Shown: piece by piece, positions 22,614-35,773 of the stretch | Layout of the letters: the number at the start of each line of letters is the position of its first letter | Numbering within the stretch: position 1 is the stretch's first letter | The notes under the pieces: model-generated | Database searches by the model: none | What the model was told of the DNA's origin: nothing | Seen by the model: the letters and a program-made list of their open reading frames with translations, nothing else | DNA from: Laburnicola sp. R22_1 | Lineage: Eukaryota; Ascomycota; Dothideomycetes; Pleosporales; Didymosphaeriaceae | NCBI GenBank assembly: GCA_014281115.1 | Contig: JACONQ010000012.1 | Span: forward strand, 1,364,001-1,428,000 | Length of the DNA: 64,000 bases | Direction: 5' to 3' | Made by a program: the position numbers and the translations under genes

Positions 22614-24021
22614 ATTGCAAGCTCAGAAATAGGTTGAACTTCGTGCGACGTACAAAGCAGGAACTGGAGAAAGTGCGAACGGACGGTCCGCGTATACGGA
22701 AAATCATTAATCCGACACTATTTTTAGCGTACGGATTACATCATGTTTCTCTTGCGCGCCAATACAATATCAATACATCGCAAACCTCTGAGCTTTGTCG
22801 TAGGTACTTCATTCTGCTCCACTTTTCCATTTTTATATCGAAGTCTGGGATGTGCCGTCGAAAGGCCTCAGTGTTAAAATCCTTAAAGATCTTCGCGCTA
22901 GTCAGCCATAACAACATTTATTCTGCGAGTCTCCATAGCAAGTTCTATAGCGCACAATATTACTCCGGATAGTGTAAGTCACAAGACCAAGTTCAGCGGC
23001 ATCTCTCTCCCGTAGCTTGTTGATAATACCCTCTAGTTTCTCTAGGAACAGGTCCTGACGACTGACACTCCATCCCGGAGCGAGTTCTGTTGCGCGCATC
23101 CGGCTTAGATAGCGGCACTTACATTAGAATAAGTTGTGATGAGTAGAGAGACAAATCATGTTCAGTCGATTCAACTTCGACGACTCGACTTCGTAGTCAA
23201 TATACGAGACGGCGGGTGGGACGGCGACACTCAGTCTACCTTATGTACCTATCGACCGGGACGGTGAGGAGCTATATTCTGAGAAGTAGACGCCTTTTCC
23301 TTTGCCATTCGACGTTAATTAGCCTCGGTATTCGTCGCTATCTTTGGCTTTGCTAGCCGTCCAAAGCTTAAACAAGCAGCAGCGAAGGCGGCGTAGTAGC
23401 AACACCGCCATAGTTAGTTCACAATGTTACTTTCCCCAAAGGTTCGTCTCAGCTAGCTAATTTACGCGCCTGACGCCATCTCACAGACCGCGTTAAAGAC
23501 CCAACAGCTTAACGAACTTACACTCGTTATTCGTCCAAGGTGTTATGGGCCCTGTACGCAGGTGAGGCATGTATTTACAATACTAATGACACGTCAATAT
23601 ACGCGCTATACTCGTAAAACTACAGCTTATTTAACCTAACCTAGATACGTAGAGCAAGCTACATGGGACAGCGGCGCGTCATCCGGCAATTAAACTTGTC
23701 TGAGGGTTACAATGGTGAGGGAAAATGGACAACGCGCGCCAGAATTATGCATCGAACATCAGCGAAGCGATTTCGAATGTCTTGTCTCATGTGTTCTTCA
23801 ATATACAACGTGCTCGCAAAGCAGCACTGCTGCGGAAGTTGATACGATTTGAATTGACTTGGTATGGAGGGGAAGGAACTGCGCAGCGCGAAAAGGCAAA
23901 CATCACAGTGGCTCGTTACACGGAAAGTATAATGGCAATTCGAATAATTTTGATTATCCAGGCGTAGTGCACAACTATCGAAAGCCCCAATTTTGACTGC
24001 AACATGTCATATGCCACCAAC
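22614..24021. other. intergenic, no gene recognised
   Basis: About 1.4 kb between the kinase-like gene and the end of the chitinase gene. It should hold the kinase promoter and the chitinase 3' flank. Small open frames (such as 23725-23967, plus) have no recognisable domain. Confidence 0.5.
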
Positions 24022-27000
24022 TCAACCTGTGTAGCGACCAACTGTCGAAGCCGGAAGGTTAGTACACTTATCTGTCCGATCTAGCCTGACCTTTTGGATC
24101 TCCCCTCCGTTAATGGCCATAATTTGGGTCCAGTAGGCCCTGAACGGCAAGCCGAGTGGCGTCGATTTCCTCAAATTCATCATTTTCAAGTCCTTTCTCG
24201 CTTGCCTGACGACCATGTCAAGCTCGCTACGAATAAACAACGGCCATTCATGTGCGAGGTTTCCAGGATTACCAGTCACCTCCAGGTAATGGGCGTCGAA
24301 GTCCTCGAGGTGCTCAAGAATGGCATTGTAAGTGTCACAGAAGGACTCCCATACCGTGTTCAAGTTCATGTACGTAAAGACGTAACCGAGCTCCCGCGCG
24401 GCCAGTAGCTGCTCTGGACCAGCAGCGTAGCTCATGAACTTGGTCTCTGTCAAAGCTGTGTTCCCGGTAAACAAACCCCCTTTCATTCTATTAGGCCGCG
24501 TCATAAAGACTGTCAAGCGGCTAGGGTGGAATCCGGAGCCGAGTTCGTCGACAAGAAGAAAGGCAAAAGGTGCCGGTCCTATCACATTTCATGGTCAGCA
24601 CAGTTTACCTTGCCTCTGAGAAGAGCTAGCAATGACAGAGATTCCAACTTACTACCGTTGGCCGGATCCCTCCAACGAGAGTTGGCGGACAGAATGTACG
24701 TTTCTACCCAGTGTTTCTCGCGACGGGTTGCTGCATTGTCTCCAGGCAGCCAGGAGGTGAAGAAGCGCGCGATGGTCTGACCTTCGAAAACATGCTCGGT
24801 TTGATATAGCGCATGGTAAGGCTCCCCTTGCACATACGCGAATGGTTGTCCATTAACACTTGCTCCCGTTTTAGGCCATGGGTACACCCAGTCGTTTGTG
24901 GCTGCTTGTGTCACATCGAACGAATCACACGCTTCGCTAGCGTTGTGGAAATACTTTTTCACACCGACAGTGTTCGGTGACCCGTCCCAGTTGGCCGTCG
25001 ACAAAGGATTTACGTAGTAATCTGGAAACTGCGGATATCGCTCGCTGTATATCTTGTAAGGGTCTTCCTCGGTCGGCAGGAGAAAGTCCGGCCACGTGCT
25101 CCAGAAGGTGATAGTTTTAGTGCCCTTGTTTACGCCAAAGCGATCTCGCGTTTCCAATTTATGAGTCATGAGCTGGTCGAAGACGGTGCGTTTCATGGTA
25201 TTACTGGATCCCGACGGAATTATTTCTTGATCCAGCCAGTAGTCTGACTCAGGCGGCAGCCAGGCACAACCGCAGCAAATGTTGTTGACCTTAAGCGACA
25301 CTAAGCAGCTGCCACACCCGTCGCAATTGATCTCGGGCGCTTGTAAGCTACCCATGGCTTCCTTGTTGATGAGATCCGTGAGCCTGGGCAAGTCCACTTG
25401 GCCACTATAATCGCCTTTCGGATGTTGGGAGTTGTTCTGCCTCTTCTTAGTCTTCGAGCTGCCCGCCTTGAAGCACTGATCAGCCACGACCCCATCGTCG
25501 AAATAAGAACGCCCGTATGTCTATAGTATAGAGAAATCAGCTTCATAATCATAAGAATTTGTGACCGGGGAAATGGAATCGGGATGGCAAAGGGCTTGCC
25601 TCGTCCCATATACAAACAGAATGAGTACGGTGTTTCCTGGGCATACGTACCGAGTCCCAACCAACATAGTCTCCATTGGTAAGCTCAGCCTTTTGCTCGT
25701 GAAGCACCGACGTAGCAAGGCAGACCTCTTGGCTAGTCCCTTTGTACTCAAATTGTGCTGTAACTGTCTGCGTGATAGCCATGTCAGGCAGTTGTCCGTC
25801 GACGGCAAACTGGTAGGGTTTCTGGAACGCTAAGTCTACACTGAGACCCACAGTGACTATGTTTGCAACTGATATTATAGACTCCTGGATGGTATCTCCA
25901 ATGGGAGTCAATGTGCTGTTCCGCTCCGCTTTAACAGCGTATGGCGTTCCGCCATCCGGTTTGGAAGGAAAGTTGATGCTCTTGCTCCCCCAGTCTCTGT
26001 GCGAATCAATGTCAACCATTGTTTGAGGATATAAACCAGAATATACTTACGCTTGTGTCTTGACCTCCATATACCCGTTGAATGATACCTCTGATGACTG
26101 CTTGCCGCTGCTGCTCAATCTGACTGTCTCCTCCTTGTAGGGGACGAAAGAAGCCCAACCCTTGAAAAGACTGTGCCCACCAACGGACTTCTTGCCGCTT
26201 GACTTCGTGATGTGTTTGCCATTCAGTTTTTTCGATGTGTCCAATGTACCGATTCCAGCGACCGTAAACGTGGCGGACGTCGTGCCTCTCGGTTGAAGGA
26301 ATCCGGCAGATTGATGCACCTTTACCTTGTCGGTTGGATCCCATGTAGCAATCATGGAAAAGCCGTAAAAGAACTCAACGTTTAGGGTGCCGTCAATAGC
26401 AACCGCTATACCTTGTCCCTGCCGACCTTCATCCGTGGAACACATCTGCGCATCGAAAAAAACGAGGTGCTTCAGATCCGACTTCGGGATGTCATTCATC
26501 TTGGATGACTTGCTCGTGTCAAGGTCGGTGAACTTGTCGGCCCAATCGCTCTGTTTGCTGGAGAAGAACCTTTCCACGAGCTCTTTCACGCTACGCTTCT
26601 TGTTACCATCGGAATCGACCACAGCTCCCCAGTAGCCTGCGACGTTGGAATAATCCATCCGGATTGAATACTTGCCAGCATCTCGCCTTACGAGATTCAT
26701 GTCGTAATCAAAGGTGAAATCGTATACCACTGAGGTTGGGTTTTGGAGCGCAACTTCAACAGGGATGGACTGGTTCTGGGATGGAACGAGAGAGACAGCG
26801 CGGACAAACGTGCCATCTCCACATTCGGCGGGTAAGTGTACGATGGTTCCTTCGACACCCCCCTTTGTCACAGTGAAACAATCGTCCTCGTTCTTGTCAA
26901 GACATATGATGCGCGCAGTATGCCTATGTTCGACTGGGGCATCTTCGACATTGGTTGGACAGTCGAGAAAGTGGAGTCCAGGATTGTCGCGTTTCGACAT

Positions 27001-29957
27001 TGACGACAGACCAGTTTCGGAACCCGCTAACAGGAAAAAGGCGACGCCCGTCTGGTCTGGATCCGCAGCCCCCAAGCCTGCAGTACCGCCGAAATTGACA
27101 ATCTCGAACTGCGGCACTGCATCAGGTGGTGGGAGATAATCAGGTGGGAAGATTTTATCAAGGTCAACTGGGAGGAACGGCTGGTCCTTTTTGCCGGGAG
27201 CATCGCAGCAGAAAGCCTGTTGACGACCTCGGAGCAAGTCAGCTGCGTATCCCAACGACTTTGTCACAACAGTATGTGTAACTCACCATTATCACAGTAT
27301 TTTCCCCCTTGCCCTTGAGGGTCGAGGTCGAGAGTGATCTGCCCATCGCCGCATTGCTCCGAACACACCTTCCCACCCTTCCAGGAACAGCCTGTGAATG
27401 AGTCCTTTTTGGGACAACATAGTTTTCTTCTGTCTTCGGTTCCTTTGGTAGGATCTGACGCGTCGCCAGTGCTTCCCACCGGATCAGTGAAAGGAGTGCC
27501 ATTCCCCAAGTCTTCACATCGGTCGCCCTCACCAGATGGGCCCCCGGCATCCCAGGTAAGCACATTCTGTTTATCGCTCGGGCACTTCTCACCGCATTTT
27601 GTCCATGTACATATATCCAGGTATCTCTTCGAATTGCCCGCGTTGCAGCAAAAGATTTTACCACCCCTGTTGCAGCGAGTGTCAGAATTCGACTTGAGCA
27701 CAGGATGCAATAAAAACACATGGAAACTTACCTGAGGCATCTGAAGCCATAGTCTCCGGTTTTCAGGTCGCCCTCCCAGCCCCAACTGTCACCTAAGACT
27801 TTGATGTCGCCGACATCACACTTTCCAGAGCAGTCAGTCTTCACGGAACCTCCGCCAGCGTTCCAATAACATGATTCCGGTTTCAAACTTGTCCAAGCAG
27901 GACAACAAATATATCGAGCATCGGCGGCGTCACCGCATCTGGAGCATTGCGATCAGGACGGTGTCTAACACAACTGTAGGAAAGGGCATCTTACTGGTTG
28001 CTATCTTTGGATTTGACTCTTCCCACAGCTCTTTCGCTCTGGTTGCACATGCTTTTGCAATCTGTAACACGGCATTGAGACGCATCATCGGTGGAATGCT
28101 TGACTGAGGCTTCGTCCGTCTGAGCCAGAGGATCATTGTCATCTGTGATTGCATTACCCGTTAAAGCGGCGAGACCTGTGTGCTTACTATCATCCAAGTC
28201 AATAGCCCATATCATGAGCCCGTTTAGACCTCGATCATTAGCAAATTTGATCTTGTCTTGAAACGTTCTCTTGTCATCGTAGGAGATCCAATTGCCTTGA
28301 CCGTAAACGAGATAGTTCACCTTTGCCTCCTTGTCGTATGTGGGTTTTGCGTTGGTGGAACCGATGATATTCTGAATCTCTGTGCCCGTTGTCAGTCTCT
28401 GCAGCTTTTGCTGACGTAAGATGGAAAACGAAGTGAGCCTATGCTGTGATCGCATGCAAGCGTGGTACGTACCGCTGTAAGAGAGGAAGCCAGATGTGTC
28501 TGTGCATTCTCCCTTATCTCCTCCGGTCGTAAAAGCACAGCCAGGCTTCCAACACTTGGAATTCTTCAGTTTGAAAGACCTCCCATAAAAGCCGATGCCG
28601 AGGACAATAGCACTCGGAGGGATATCGTTTCGCCAGAACAGGTTCAACGAAATGTCGATCTCGGTAATGTTTGTGTGTGCGAGGACCTGACTGCCTATAG
28701 GATTTTCGGAATCCCATGTGCCGTGTAGATCATACGACATAAGGTTAATCCAGTCAACATACTGGACCATATTTGATAGATCAAAGTGCCGCAGGTACCA
28801 GTATGATGTTGGAGCTGTGAACGTAACAATGTACTGCTTTCCAGCCGATCGAATCGCCTGCCGCAGCTCTTGCAACATCTTCGTGTAGTTTACACCATCG
28901 GTCTCCTTACCGCCTCGGTCTTTCGCACCCGGATACTAGTGAAGTCAGACTGATTTCCAGATAACAGAGTCATGCGATAGAGCTCACCTCCCAGTCAAAG
29001 TCTACACCATCGAATCCGTACTGAGACATGAACCCGAGGAGGTTCTTGATAAATTTCGAGCGGTTGGCCGATGTTGACACCATATCACTGAATACTTTCT
29101 GCCACTTTCCAGGATCATTGTGTGTCCAGCCACCCAAGGCAATCTGAATTACCAGATCCGGGTTCTTGTTCTTCAAATATGTGACCTGGTCGAAGAGTTC
29201 TGGGCGGACGTCGGCCATGTTCGTCACTTTGAAATCGTTGGGCGTGATGAATGCGAATGCGAAGACCAGGTGACTTATATCGTGAACTGGAATCTCGTCT
29301 GGGCTCATGTTTTCACAAGCTTTGTTCTCGTTCCACCCTTCCCAGTAAGCGATTATCTTCTGTTGGACGTTGGTCTTGGCTACGGAAGGCTTGGGCTGCT
29401 CGCAATTGGACTGGCAACTATCCTCGCAGAAGCTATCATGCGTTAGCAATCAAAAGTAACAGTCGAGAGTGTACCCATGGTATACACCGAGAAGACTTAC
29501 TCTGAAGTTGTGCCACAAAAGCCATACTTACTGCAGCAGACGTTCAAGGGACAAAGCTGGCCAGGAGGATCGGAATAAGTGCCACACTCTGCCGTCGCAT
29601 TGCAGTTTGACCGGCATCCATCTAAACAATACTTAGGTTCGTATCTGTCTGCTAAGTTAGTTTCGTCATTCGCCAGGTTCTTCTCACGGCGACAAAGCAA
29701 AAGATGACTGACCCACACCAACCGTCCGCTCCACAGCATGCGCCATTGACACACGGCTTTCCTGGCCCGCACGTGAAATCATTGGATACTGTGGAAAGTA
29801 TCGATTGTCCGCCCTCCCGCGCATGGATGTCCAGTGCGCCAAAGTCAATGATAGAGTCGTATGAAATTGTGGCATTAGTCAACCCTCCAGTGCGTACCGT
29901 GCTTGAGAGAAAAGCGAACGGCAGCAACAGAGTCAACGGAAGCCGTAATGATAGCAT
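24022..29957 (-). CDS. secreted killer-toxin-type GH18 chitinase (subgroup C), 11 exons, 1743 aa
   Basis: Hydrolyses chitin outside the cell. Exons (minus): 29957-29713, 29644-29501, 29432-28988, 28935-28473, 28379-27995, 27938-27732, 27666-27287, 27242-26051, 25996-25651, 25520-24653, 24578-24022; all junctions are GT-AG and the phases agree (5232 coding bases). The start at 29957 gives a signal peptide (MLSLRLPLTLLLPFAFLSS). Two chitin-binding type-1 Cys-rich modules lie at about 62-82 and 100-145. GH18 spans about 158-500, with the DGVDFDWE catalytic motif complete (Glu at about 278). A further Cys-rich region (about 555-760) and about 1000 residues without a domain I can name follow, as in fungal chitinases resembling the alpha/beta subunit of yeast killer toxin. 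No lesion seen. It is divergent from the LysM gene at 31706; such pairing is known in Trichoderma. Confidence 0.88.
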
Positions 29958-31705
29958 GATCGTGGCCAGAAAATCATACAGCCTGCGATTGATAGTTGCA
30001 TACAAAAGACTCGATGTAATGAGAGTAATGAAGGACTCGTTTGAGCCAGAGTTAAAAAGGACTCGATCGAATGAGAGTAACGGGTGATGATACCCAAAAA
30101 GCGTGTTATCTTTGACGGTGTACTGTGAAAGCTACCAAGTTATTCACAACTCTGGAGCTGTATATGAATTCCCAGAGCTCTTGTGACACCATCGTGGAGA
30201 TAGTGACTGCGCATTGATCCTTTCGCACGCGCTTCAAAAGGGGGCTCTCAACTAGACTGGTACCACGAAATTAGTTTTCACATCTTACTTCGGCCGACCC
30301 GCAGCAAAAATCCACAAATCGCGCGGTTAGAGCGTCGTTACAAGGTAAGTCACCGCCCTGCGCCCGGCCAGACTCCACTATGTGGGCTGTATTCGCCCCA
30401 TCCGGTATCTCAATTGGGAACTGAAGGAGCGAGTAGGTGGTTCTTGATATGCGTATGACTGTGTTCCAATAGTGAGCTGAGGAGTAGCTGAGGCGGAAAA
30501 ATGTATCCGTGGAGGACCGCGCCGCAAGCGGGCGTCGGCAAGGTGTTTGAAACCTTGGAACATTGAGCCGAGGCGAACGTGCCCATGTTCGTAGAAGACC
30601 ACGCCGCACACGGGCATCCGTACGGTGTTGATGATTGATGATAGTGGAGCGAAGTACCCTAGCCTAGTACGGTGAGGCTACGGCCCGAAGCTAACTTACA
30701 CTAGGTACCGGTAATGTAGGTTCCCGGATCAAGCGCGCCGTCTAAGCGCCCAATCCAACGCTTCCCGAGGTCGTTGTCCCGTCACGTGCCCGTTCAACTG
30801 CCCGCAGGTGCAGGTGGCCAGGTGCGATCTAGGCCCACTGTCGGCAACTCCGAAGACTCCAAAAGAAAGAAAAATCGAGAAAGTCACTACCATAGACCCC
30901 AGTCTTGGATATTATTGGACAATGCTTGATGCTCGAGCCTATCAAGTCAACATTTGCTCCTGCTTACCATAGGTATGCATGTGTACCTGGTTGTCAGATA
31001 GAAGACTTCCATCGTCTGATATTTTTAGCGCCGAGACGTCTGACGACTCGGTAAATGCCGTAGACTCTTGCACACAAGAGACACAGTAACTGCGTTAAGA
31101 ACTAATCACATTCTTTTGTCTAGGTAATCATAATATAACAGTGGGGCAATAGATTGGATGGAAGTCTCTGATTAGTTCCCCACGCAGGTACTGTGCCCCT
31201 TGTGTGCAATACTCCACGGTATCCATGAGTGGAGAGCTTTGCCCAGATGCAGCTAGCTACATCACATTGCATGCTCCCTGGAGCCGTTCGCGCCTTGGGC
31301 GTCTTTTATGGGGGCCCATATGCACTCATTCATTACCACAGCGGAGATGACCACCTTTTCAGGACTATTCCTTATGCCATTCAGCTCCATTGCATCAATG
31401 CATAGATCGGTCGAGGCCTGGGGGCCACAAGGCTCACGAGGTACACACCATCATGTTTCGTAGCTCATCCACTCAACAAGTCAGGCGCAGACCGTCGCTT
31501 AGAATTGACCTAGGTATGCTCCCTATAATTTCCTATCAGGGATGCGGCCCCCAGCTCCCTGGATGCGGATGCGATAGCCGCTGGTGCACGTTGGGTTGAG
31601 CGCTGTTGTCCCTGTTTCTTCCGTACACCATACAAACCCGTCCCGCTCCTTGAAGAAGCGTTTTGGAATCGTCCATATTCGTTACTCTGTCAGTGGCTTT
31701 TCACG
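29958..31705. promoter_or_regulatory. shared divergent intergenic region, chitinase and LysM genes
   Basis: About 1.75 kb between the two start codons, so both promoters lie here. No transposon or coding frame with a recognisable domain was seen. I could not assign specific factor sites. It includes a decayed local duplication (about 30495-30630). Confidence 0.55.
30495..30630. repeat. imperfect local direct duplication
   Basis: About 45 bases from 30505 recur in diverged form from about 30592 (shared core GACCRCGCCGCAMRCGGGC). Many differences are transitions. Possibly a duplicated control element, or chance. Confidence 0.35.
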
Positions 31706-33927
31706 ATGGGGCATCCACTCTTTGCTCGATCAACTTCCTTCTTGACGCTCATAACCTTCGCCACGGCCCAGAGTATCCAGTACCCGTTGATGTACGGCGA
31801 CTCCTCGATCTTGGAGGGAGCTAGTGCAGCCTGCATAGATGCTTTCAACTCCAAAGTCTCCTGTCCACAAGCTATCGGCCTATTGTATGCTGATCCCTTC
31901 CCGGACTTTGATAAAAGTGTTCTTGACGCACTATGCACAACAACTTGCATTGGCAGCCTCAAGAGCCTGCGCAGTTCGCTGGTGTCTAAGTGTGGCTCTG
32001 ATGTGACGTATCAAGATGTGTGGGATGGCTCGTACTGGCCAGTCACCTATCTTACAGATCTGGCTATCTTCAACTACAATATGACCTGTTTGAAGAGAAG
32101 GTTCGTCAATAATCGTCGCCCTCCGACATATACCAAATCTAACCTCCCCATAGCGACGGCCAGTACTGCAATACTTGGTTCCAGACGGGCGTGAATACGA
32201 CTGCGAGTCCAGAATGCGATGCATGTTACATGGAGACAATCTACTTGCAGGCCCAGTCCCCACTCAAGGGAGATGCTGAGGAGATGCAATCCATTTACGT
32301 CTCCATGACGTCAAGCTGTGACTACCACGGTCCAGCAACGAAGACAGTGAGCCACATCGCGGTATCATCGTAAGTGCACCACTCACGCTCCACGCCTCTT
32401 CAGCTCCACTAACCGTGACCATATAGGCCCACTGCGACGTCTGATTGTATCTCTCACTACAAAGTCAAAGCCGGAGATACAGCCATAGGTGTATCGGTGT
32501 CTCAACAAGTTGCAACCCAAGACTTGCTCACTGCTAATGGCCTCAATTACACGGAAGGAAGCTTCCCAACTTCTGGGACCTTGTGCATTCGCAATCAATG
32601 CAAGATCTACACACTCAAGTCTGGAGAAACATGCCACAGTCTAGGTACTGCTCATCGTCTATCGCACGCCAAGCTCCTATCCTGGAACCCCTTCATCAAC
32701 GGCCATTGCGACAATATAGCCGATTTTGTCGGTCAAACGATCTGTCTTACCAATCCACTTGGTGACTACTCAGTGGGAAACAATACAGACTCTGGATACT
32801 ACACGGAACCCGCCCCAGTTCCTTCCGACATCGCACCCAATACCACGACGAATTGCGGTCTTTACTACAAGACTACGGCTGGCGATGACTGTGGCGTTGT
32901 AACGATGAAGTACACTATCAGCCCCGAGGACTTCATATTCCTCAACCCTATGATCTGGGAGAATTGCACCAATCTTTGGACAAACACGTCCTTCTGTGCG
33001 GCTCCAGTCGGGCACATCAGCGATTACCCAGGGTACAAAGACGACACAGACTACATCATAAATCCCGACATGTTCGAGAAACTGCCCTATTATGACCCAT
33101 GGGTGGAGGATGAGAATGCGGTGGTTATACCGCTCGCAAACCAAACCCGCAATGACTGTTGGGGGTACACGTGGTGGAACTCTTCATTCGGTACGCCGAT
33201 CGACTGTTGGGGAATGGCCAACCAGTGGGAGATCACTAGAGAAGAACTAGTCCTTTGGAATCCAAGTCTCGATCAAACCAGTAACGACAACGATGAGGAC
33301 ATCGATTTGTACCATAGGTACAATTACGACTGCACACCTGCCCCCGACGTTTCGTACTGCATGGCGCTTGCCAGTCCAACGCCTGTGGTATCTGAATCGC
33401 CGGTGCCTGTCTCACCACGTGCAGTAGGTGAGATTGCCAACTGCACGAATTGGTTCCGGGCCTTCTTGTCGTGTGATTCGCACCTCCCTGCGCTGCGTAT
33501 GGAGCTCGCCGAATTTTATCGTTTCAATCCGTCGGTGAAGGCTGACTGCTCGAATTTCGTACTGGGGACGTATTATTGTTACTCAATAAGTGAAGATGGA
33601 TTACCACCTGAGACCACTCGCACTACTGTCGCGAGCTCAACGACACTATCGAGCCCGACGACGAAACCAAGCCAGACGACGGGGCCAAGCTCAACGACGA
33701 AGCCGACGACCACTTCCGGCGCGGTCGCCACACCGACACCCACGCAGGATGGTATGGTCGCTGGTTGCAATGCCTTCTACTATGTTGTTGAAGGCGATGG
33801 ATGTTGGGCCATTGCCAACGACCATGGCATCTCCCTCGATGATTTGTATTTGTGGAATCCAGCACTGAACGGAGATTGCACTGGCTTGTGGCCCGAAAAA
33901 TACGTTTGCGTTAGTCGCACTACATGA
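31706..33927 (+). CDS. secreted multi-LysM chitin-binding protein, three exons, 703 aa
   Basis: Exons 31706-32100, 32154-32369 and 32427-33927 join with introns of 53 and 57 bases (GTTCGT...CATAG, GTAAGT...TATAG, both phase 2); 2112 coding bases. A signal peptide (MGHPLFARSTSFLTLITFAT) is followed by a Cys-containing N-terminal region of about 200 residues. LysM-like modules start near 209 (HYKVKAGDTAIGVS), 262 (CKIYTLKSGETCHSLG), 347, 447 (degenerate), 542 (degenerate) and 651 (FYYVVEGDGCWAIANDHGIS, best preserved), several with paired Cys. A Ser/Thr/Pro linker (about 596-645) precedes the last. LysM domains bind chitin oligomers; many fungal ones shield hyphal chitin or scavenge fragments. 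No lesion or GPI signal seen. It is head to head with the chitinase gene and probably works with it. Confidence 0.88.
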
Positions 33928-34697
33928 TGGGATGGATGGTTTGTAGAAGAACTGACTACTGTGTGAAGGAAGGGAGGTGGAATGTCTGTAGTAGTAGCTT
34001 CTTCAGTCGTACAATAGAGTAATGTCTACCATTTGGAGTTTTTAGACCTGTCAGGTGTTGATGCTGCTTCCAAGGTTGCCACCAGGAGGAAGAGATGATG
34101 AACGCGTACAGCGTTTTTGATGCTCACGAATAACACAAACACTGACAGTCAACGGTTCAATCGTCTCCATATTTTCGTCTGAGCCGTGGTAGATACTAGA
34201 CCGAGGAGACAAACTTACTTTGGACGGTTCCTGACTCGGAAATAGGCTGGAGCTGTCCGATTGGTGGGTAGTGCTCACCTAGTCGGTTGCCACGCTGCAG
34301 TGTGGACCCTGTGCGCGTTGCGGCGTTGCGGTAGCTCGTCCGCGTCGTGGGAAAAGAAAACAACGGCCGTTTTCTGTGCTGGAGACGCTGTTCGCGACGT
34401 TGTGTATTCTTTCCCCACGGGCGACTGCGCGGGGACACTGCCGTACCGGTCTAGTTGCACGAGGCGCAGCAATTGTGCGTCCAAGTTAAAACTTCGAACA
34501 TCTGGCCAACTGCCTCGCCGGGACTCCGCACGGCTCGACTCCTGAGCTACCGGTACCAATTTACCCTACCAAGTACCGACGTACTCTGCACCCTCGACGC
34601 TCTCTGCCGCCCACTGCAAGCCCTCGTCCGTTCTTCGAAGCCTGAGCCCCCGCCATCGACCACCACACACGACGCCGTCGCGAATCGACTCTCCACC
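33928..34697. other. no gene recognised
   Basis: Downstream flank of the LysM gene and upstream flank of the next plus-strand fragment. GC rises from about 34.25 kb. Open frames on both strands overlap without recognisable domains. Confidence 0.45.
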
Positions 34698-35230
34698 ATG
34701 GCCGTCGGAAAATACCAGCCCCTCACGCTCACGCCCATAAACTTCTCGCTGACCGAGGGCACCTCGATCCCGGCGCCGCCCGACTCGCCGCCCCATACAC
34801 CGCGCCCGCCGACGCCCGGAAAGGGCCCGCTCTCGTCGCATCCGACCCCCAAGTCTGCCTTCTGCCCTCATCACGAAGCCTCTCCGCCTGGCCAAGAAAC
34901 CTCAGAAGCTGCGACCGAGTCAACCCTCCACGAGTCGACAACCAACGATGGCGCGAGCACCGTCTCCCCGTCGAGCCCAACAGGCAGGCGTCCATCATCC
35001 GTCCGCAAGTTCCTGAGTCTCCGCCCGCTTTCCTCGCACGACAGCCTCAAATCCGACAGGCCAGGTTCGCCGGCAACGATTGGCAGTCAACGCCAGCCGA
35101 GCCTGACAAGGAAGAAGAGCGGCAGCTGGTTTGGCAAGAGCAGGAGGCAGAGCTCCTTCATCATAGGCTCGGTGCCGGAAGGGAAAGAGAACGCAGCGGT
35201 ACAGGCAAACAGCACGCAGCCCTTCCCGAC
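34698..35230 (+). pseudogene. N-terminal fragment of an unidentified Pro/Ser-rich protein
   Basis: ATG at 34698 is in good context (CTCTCCACCATGG). About 175 codons follow: MAVGKYQPLTLTPINFSL, a Pro-rich stretch (PPDSPPHTPRPPTP), Ser-rich segments and basic KKSGSWFGKSRRQSSF. This looks like a real, low-complexity regulatory N-terminus. Near 35190-35270 the meaningful reading passes into sequence that codes for a AAA ATPase piece on the opposite strand, so the open frame beyond there is accidental. I do not recognise the family. Confidence 0.45.
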
Positions 35231-35239
35231 GGCTGGCTT

Positions 35240-35690
35240 AGGCGGAAGGCCAATCTGGCTGCGGCTTCGCCTAGCATCCGCATTGTCGTTCTGCGTACGG
35301 TTCAGGCCAGCTGCATCAACGTCTTCGAGTAGAACAATGCAGCGATCCGGGAGCTCGGCGAAAAGCGTTTTTAGGCTATGGTCATTGAGACTGGACATGG
35401 TGAGAACGTAGACGTCTAAATGGAACTGGCCCGCAATAGAGAGGGCGAAGCTGGATTTTCCCGTTCCAGGTGGTCCGTGAAATAACAACCTATGCTGGTA
35501 AGGGAGGCCGCGCATGGCGTACCATGTCCTAGTTTTAGGATCCAGGAACTCTGCTACATTACATAGCAACGTCACTTTTGCTTTCTTGCTGATAAAAACT
35601 GTTGACATCTCTCTTTTGTTCTTCGTCTTAGAAGTTTTCCATCTATTCCCATCATCATGGTCGATGTGACTGTTGGGAGAGGCAAAACCG
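35240..35690 (-). pseudogene. BCS1-type AAA ATPase fragment
   Basis: On the minus strand from about 35690, WKTSKTKNKREMSTVFISKK leads into EFLDPKTRTWYAMRGLPYQ, the Walker A motif GPPGTGKSSFALSIAGQF and the Walker B-like block RCIVLLEDVDAAG. The order matches mitochondrial BCS1-like AAA proteins of fungi, which help assemble respiratory complex III or form accessory paralogues. The N-terminal membrane part and the C-terminal half of the ATPase are missing: the reading is lost near 35240 at the junction with the plus-strand fragment, and a stop lies upstream near 35717. Confidence 0.75.
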
Positions 35691-35773
35691 TCTATCCTAA
35701 AAGCTCAGCGGATCAAGAACGGGTTGGCGTCCGTTGGGACTATGATTGAGAAGTTTCCCGAGCAGACGGCGTA

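Noticed and set aside
23725..23967. Small plus-strand frame
   Set aside because: No domain, no supporting context.
27239..27785. Separate minus-strand genes inside the chitinase region
   Set aside because: Frames join through consistent GT-AG introns with matching phases into one 11-exon gene.
31390..31599. Small plus-strand frame in the divergent promoter region
   Set aside because: No domain; 69 codons can occur by chance.
34547..34998. Minus-strand Arg/Gly-rich frames
   Set aside because: Shadows of the Pro/Ser-rich plus-strand fragment.
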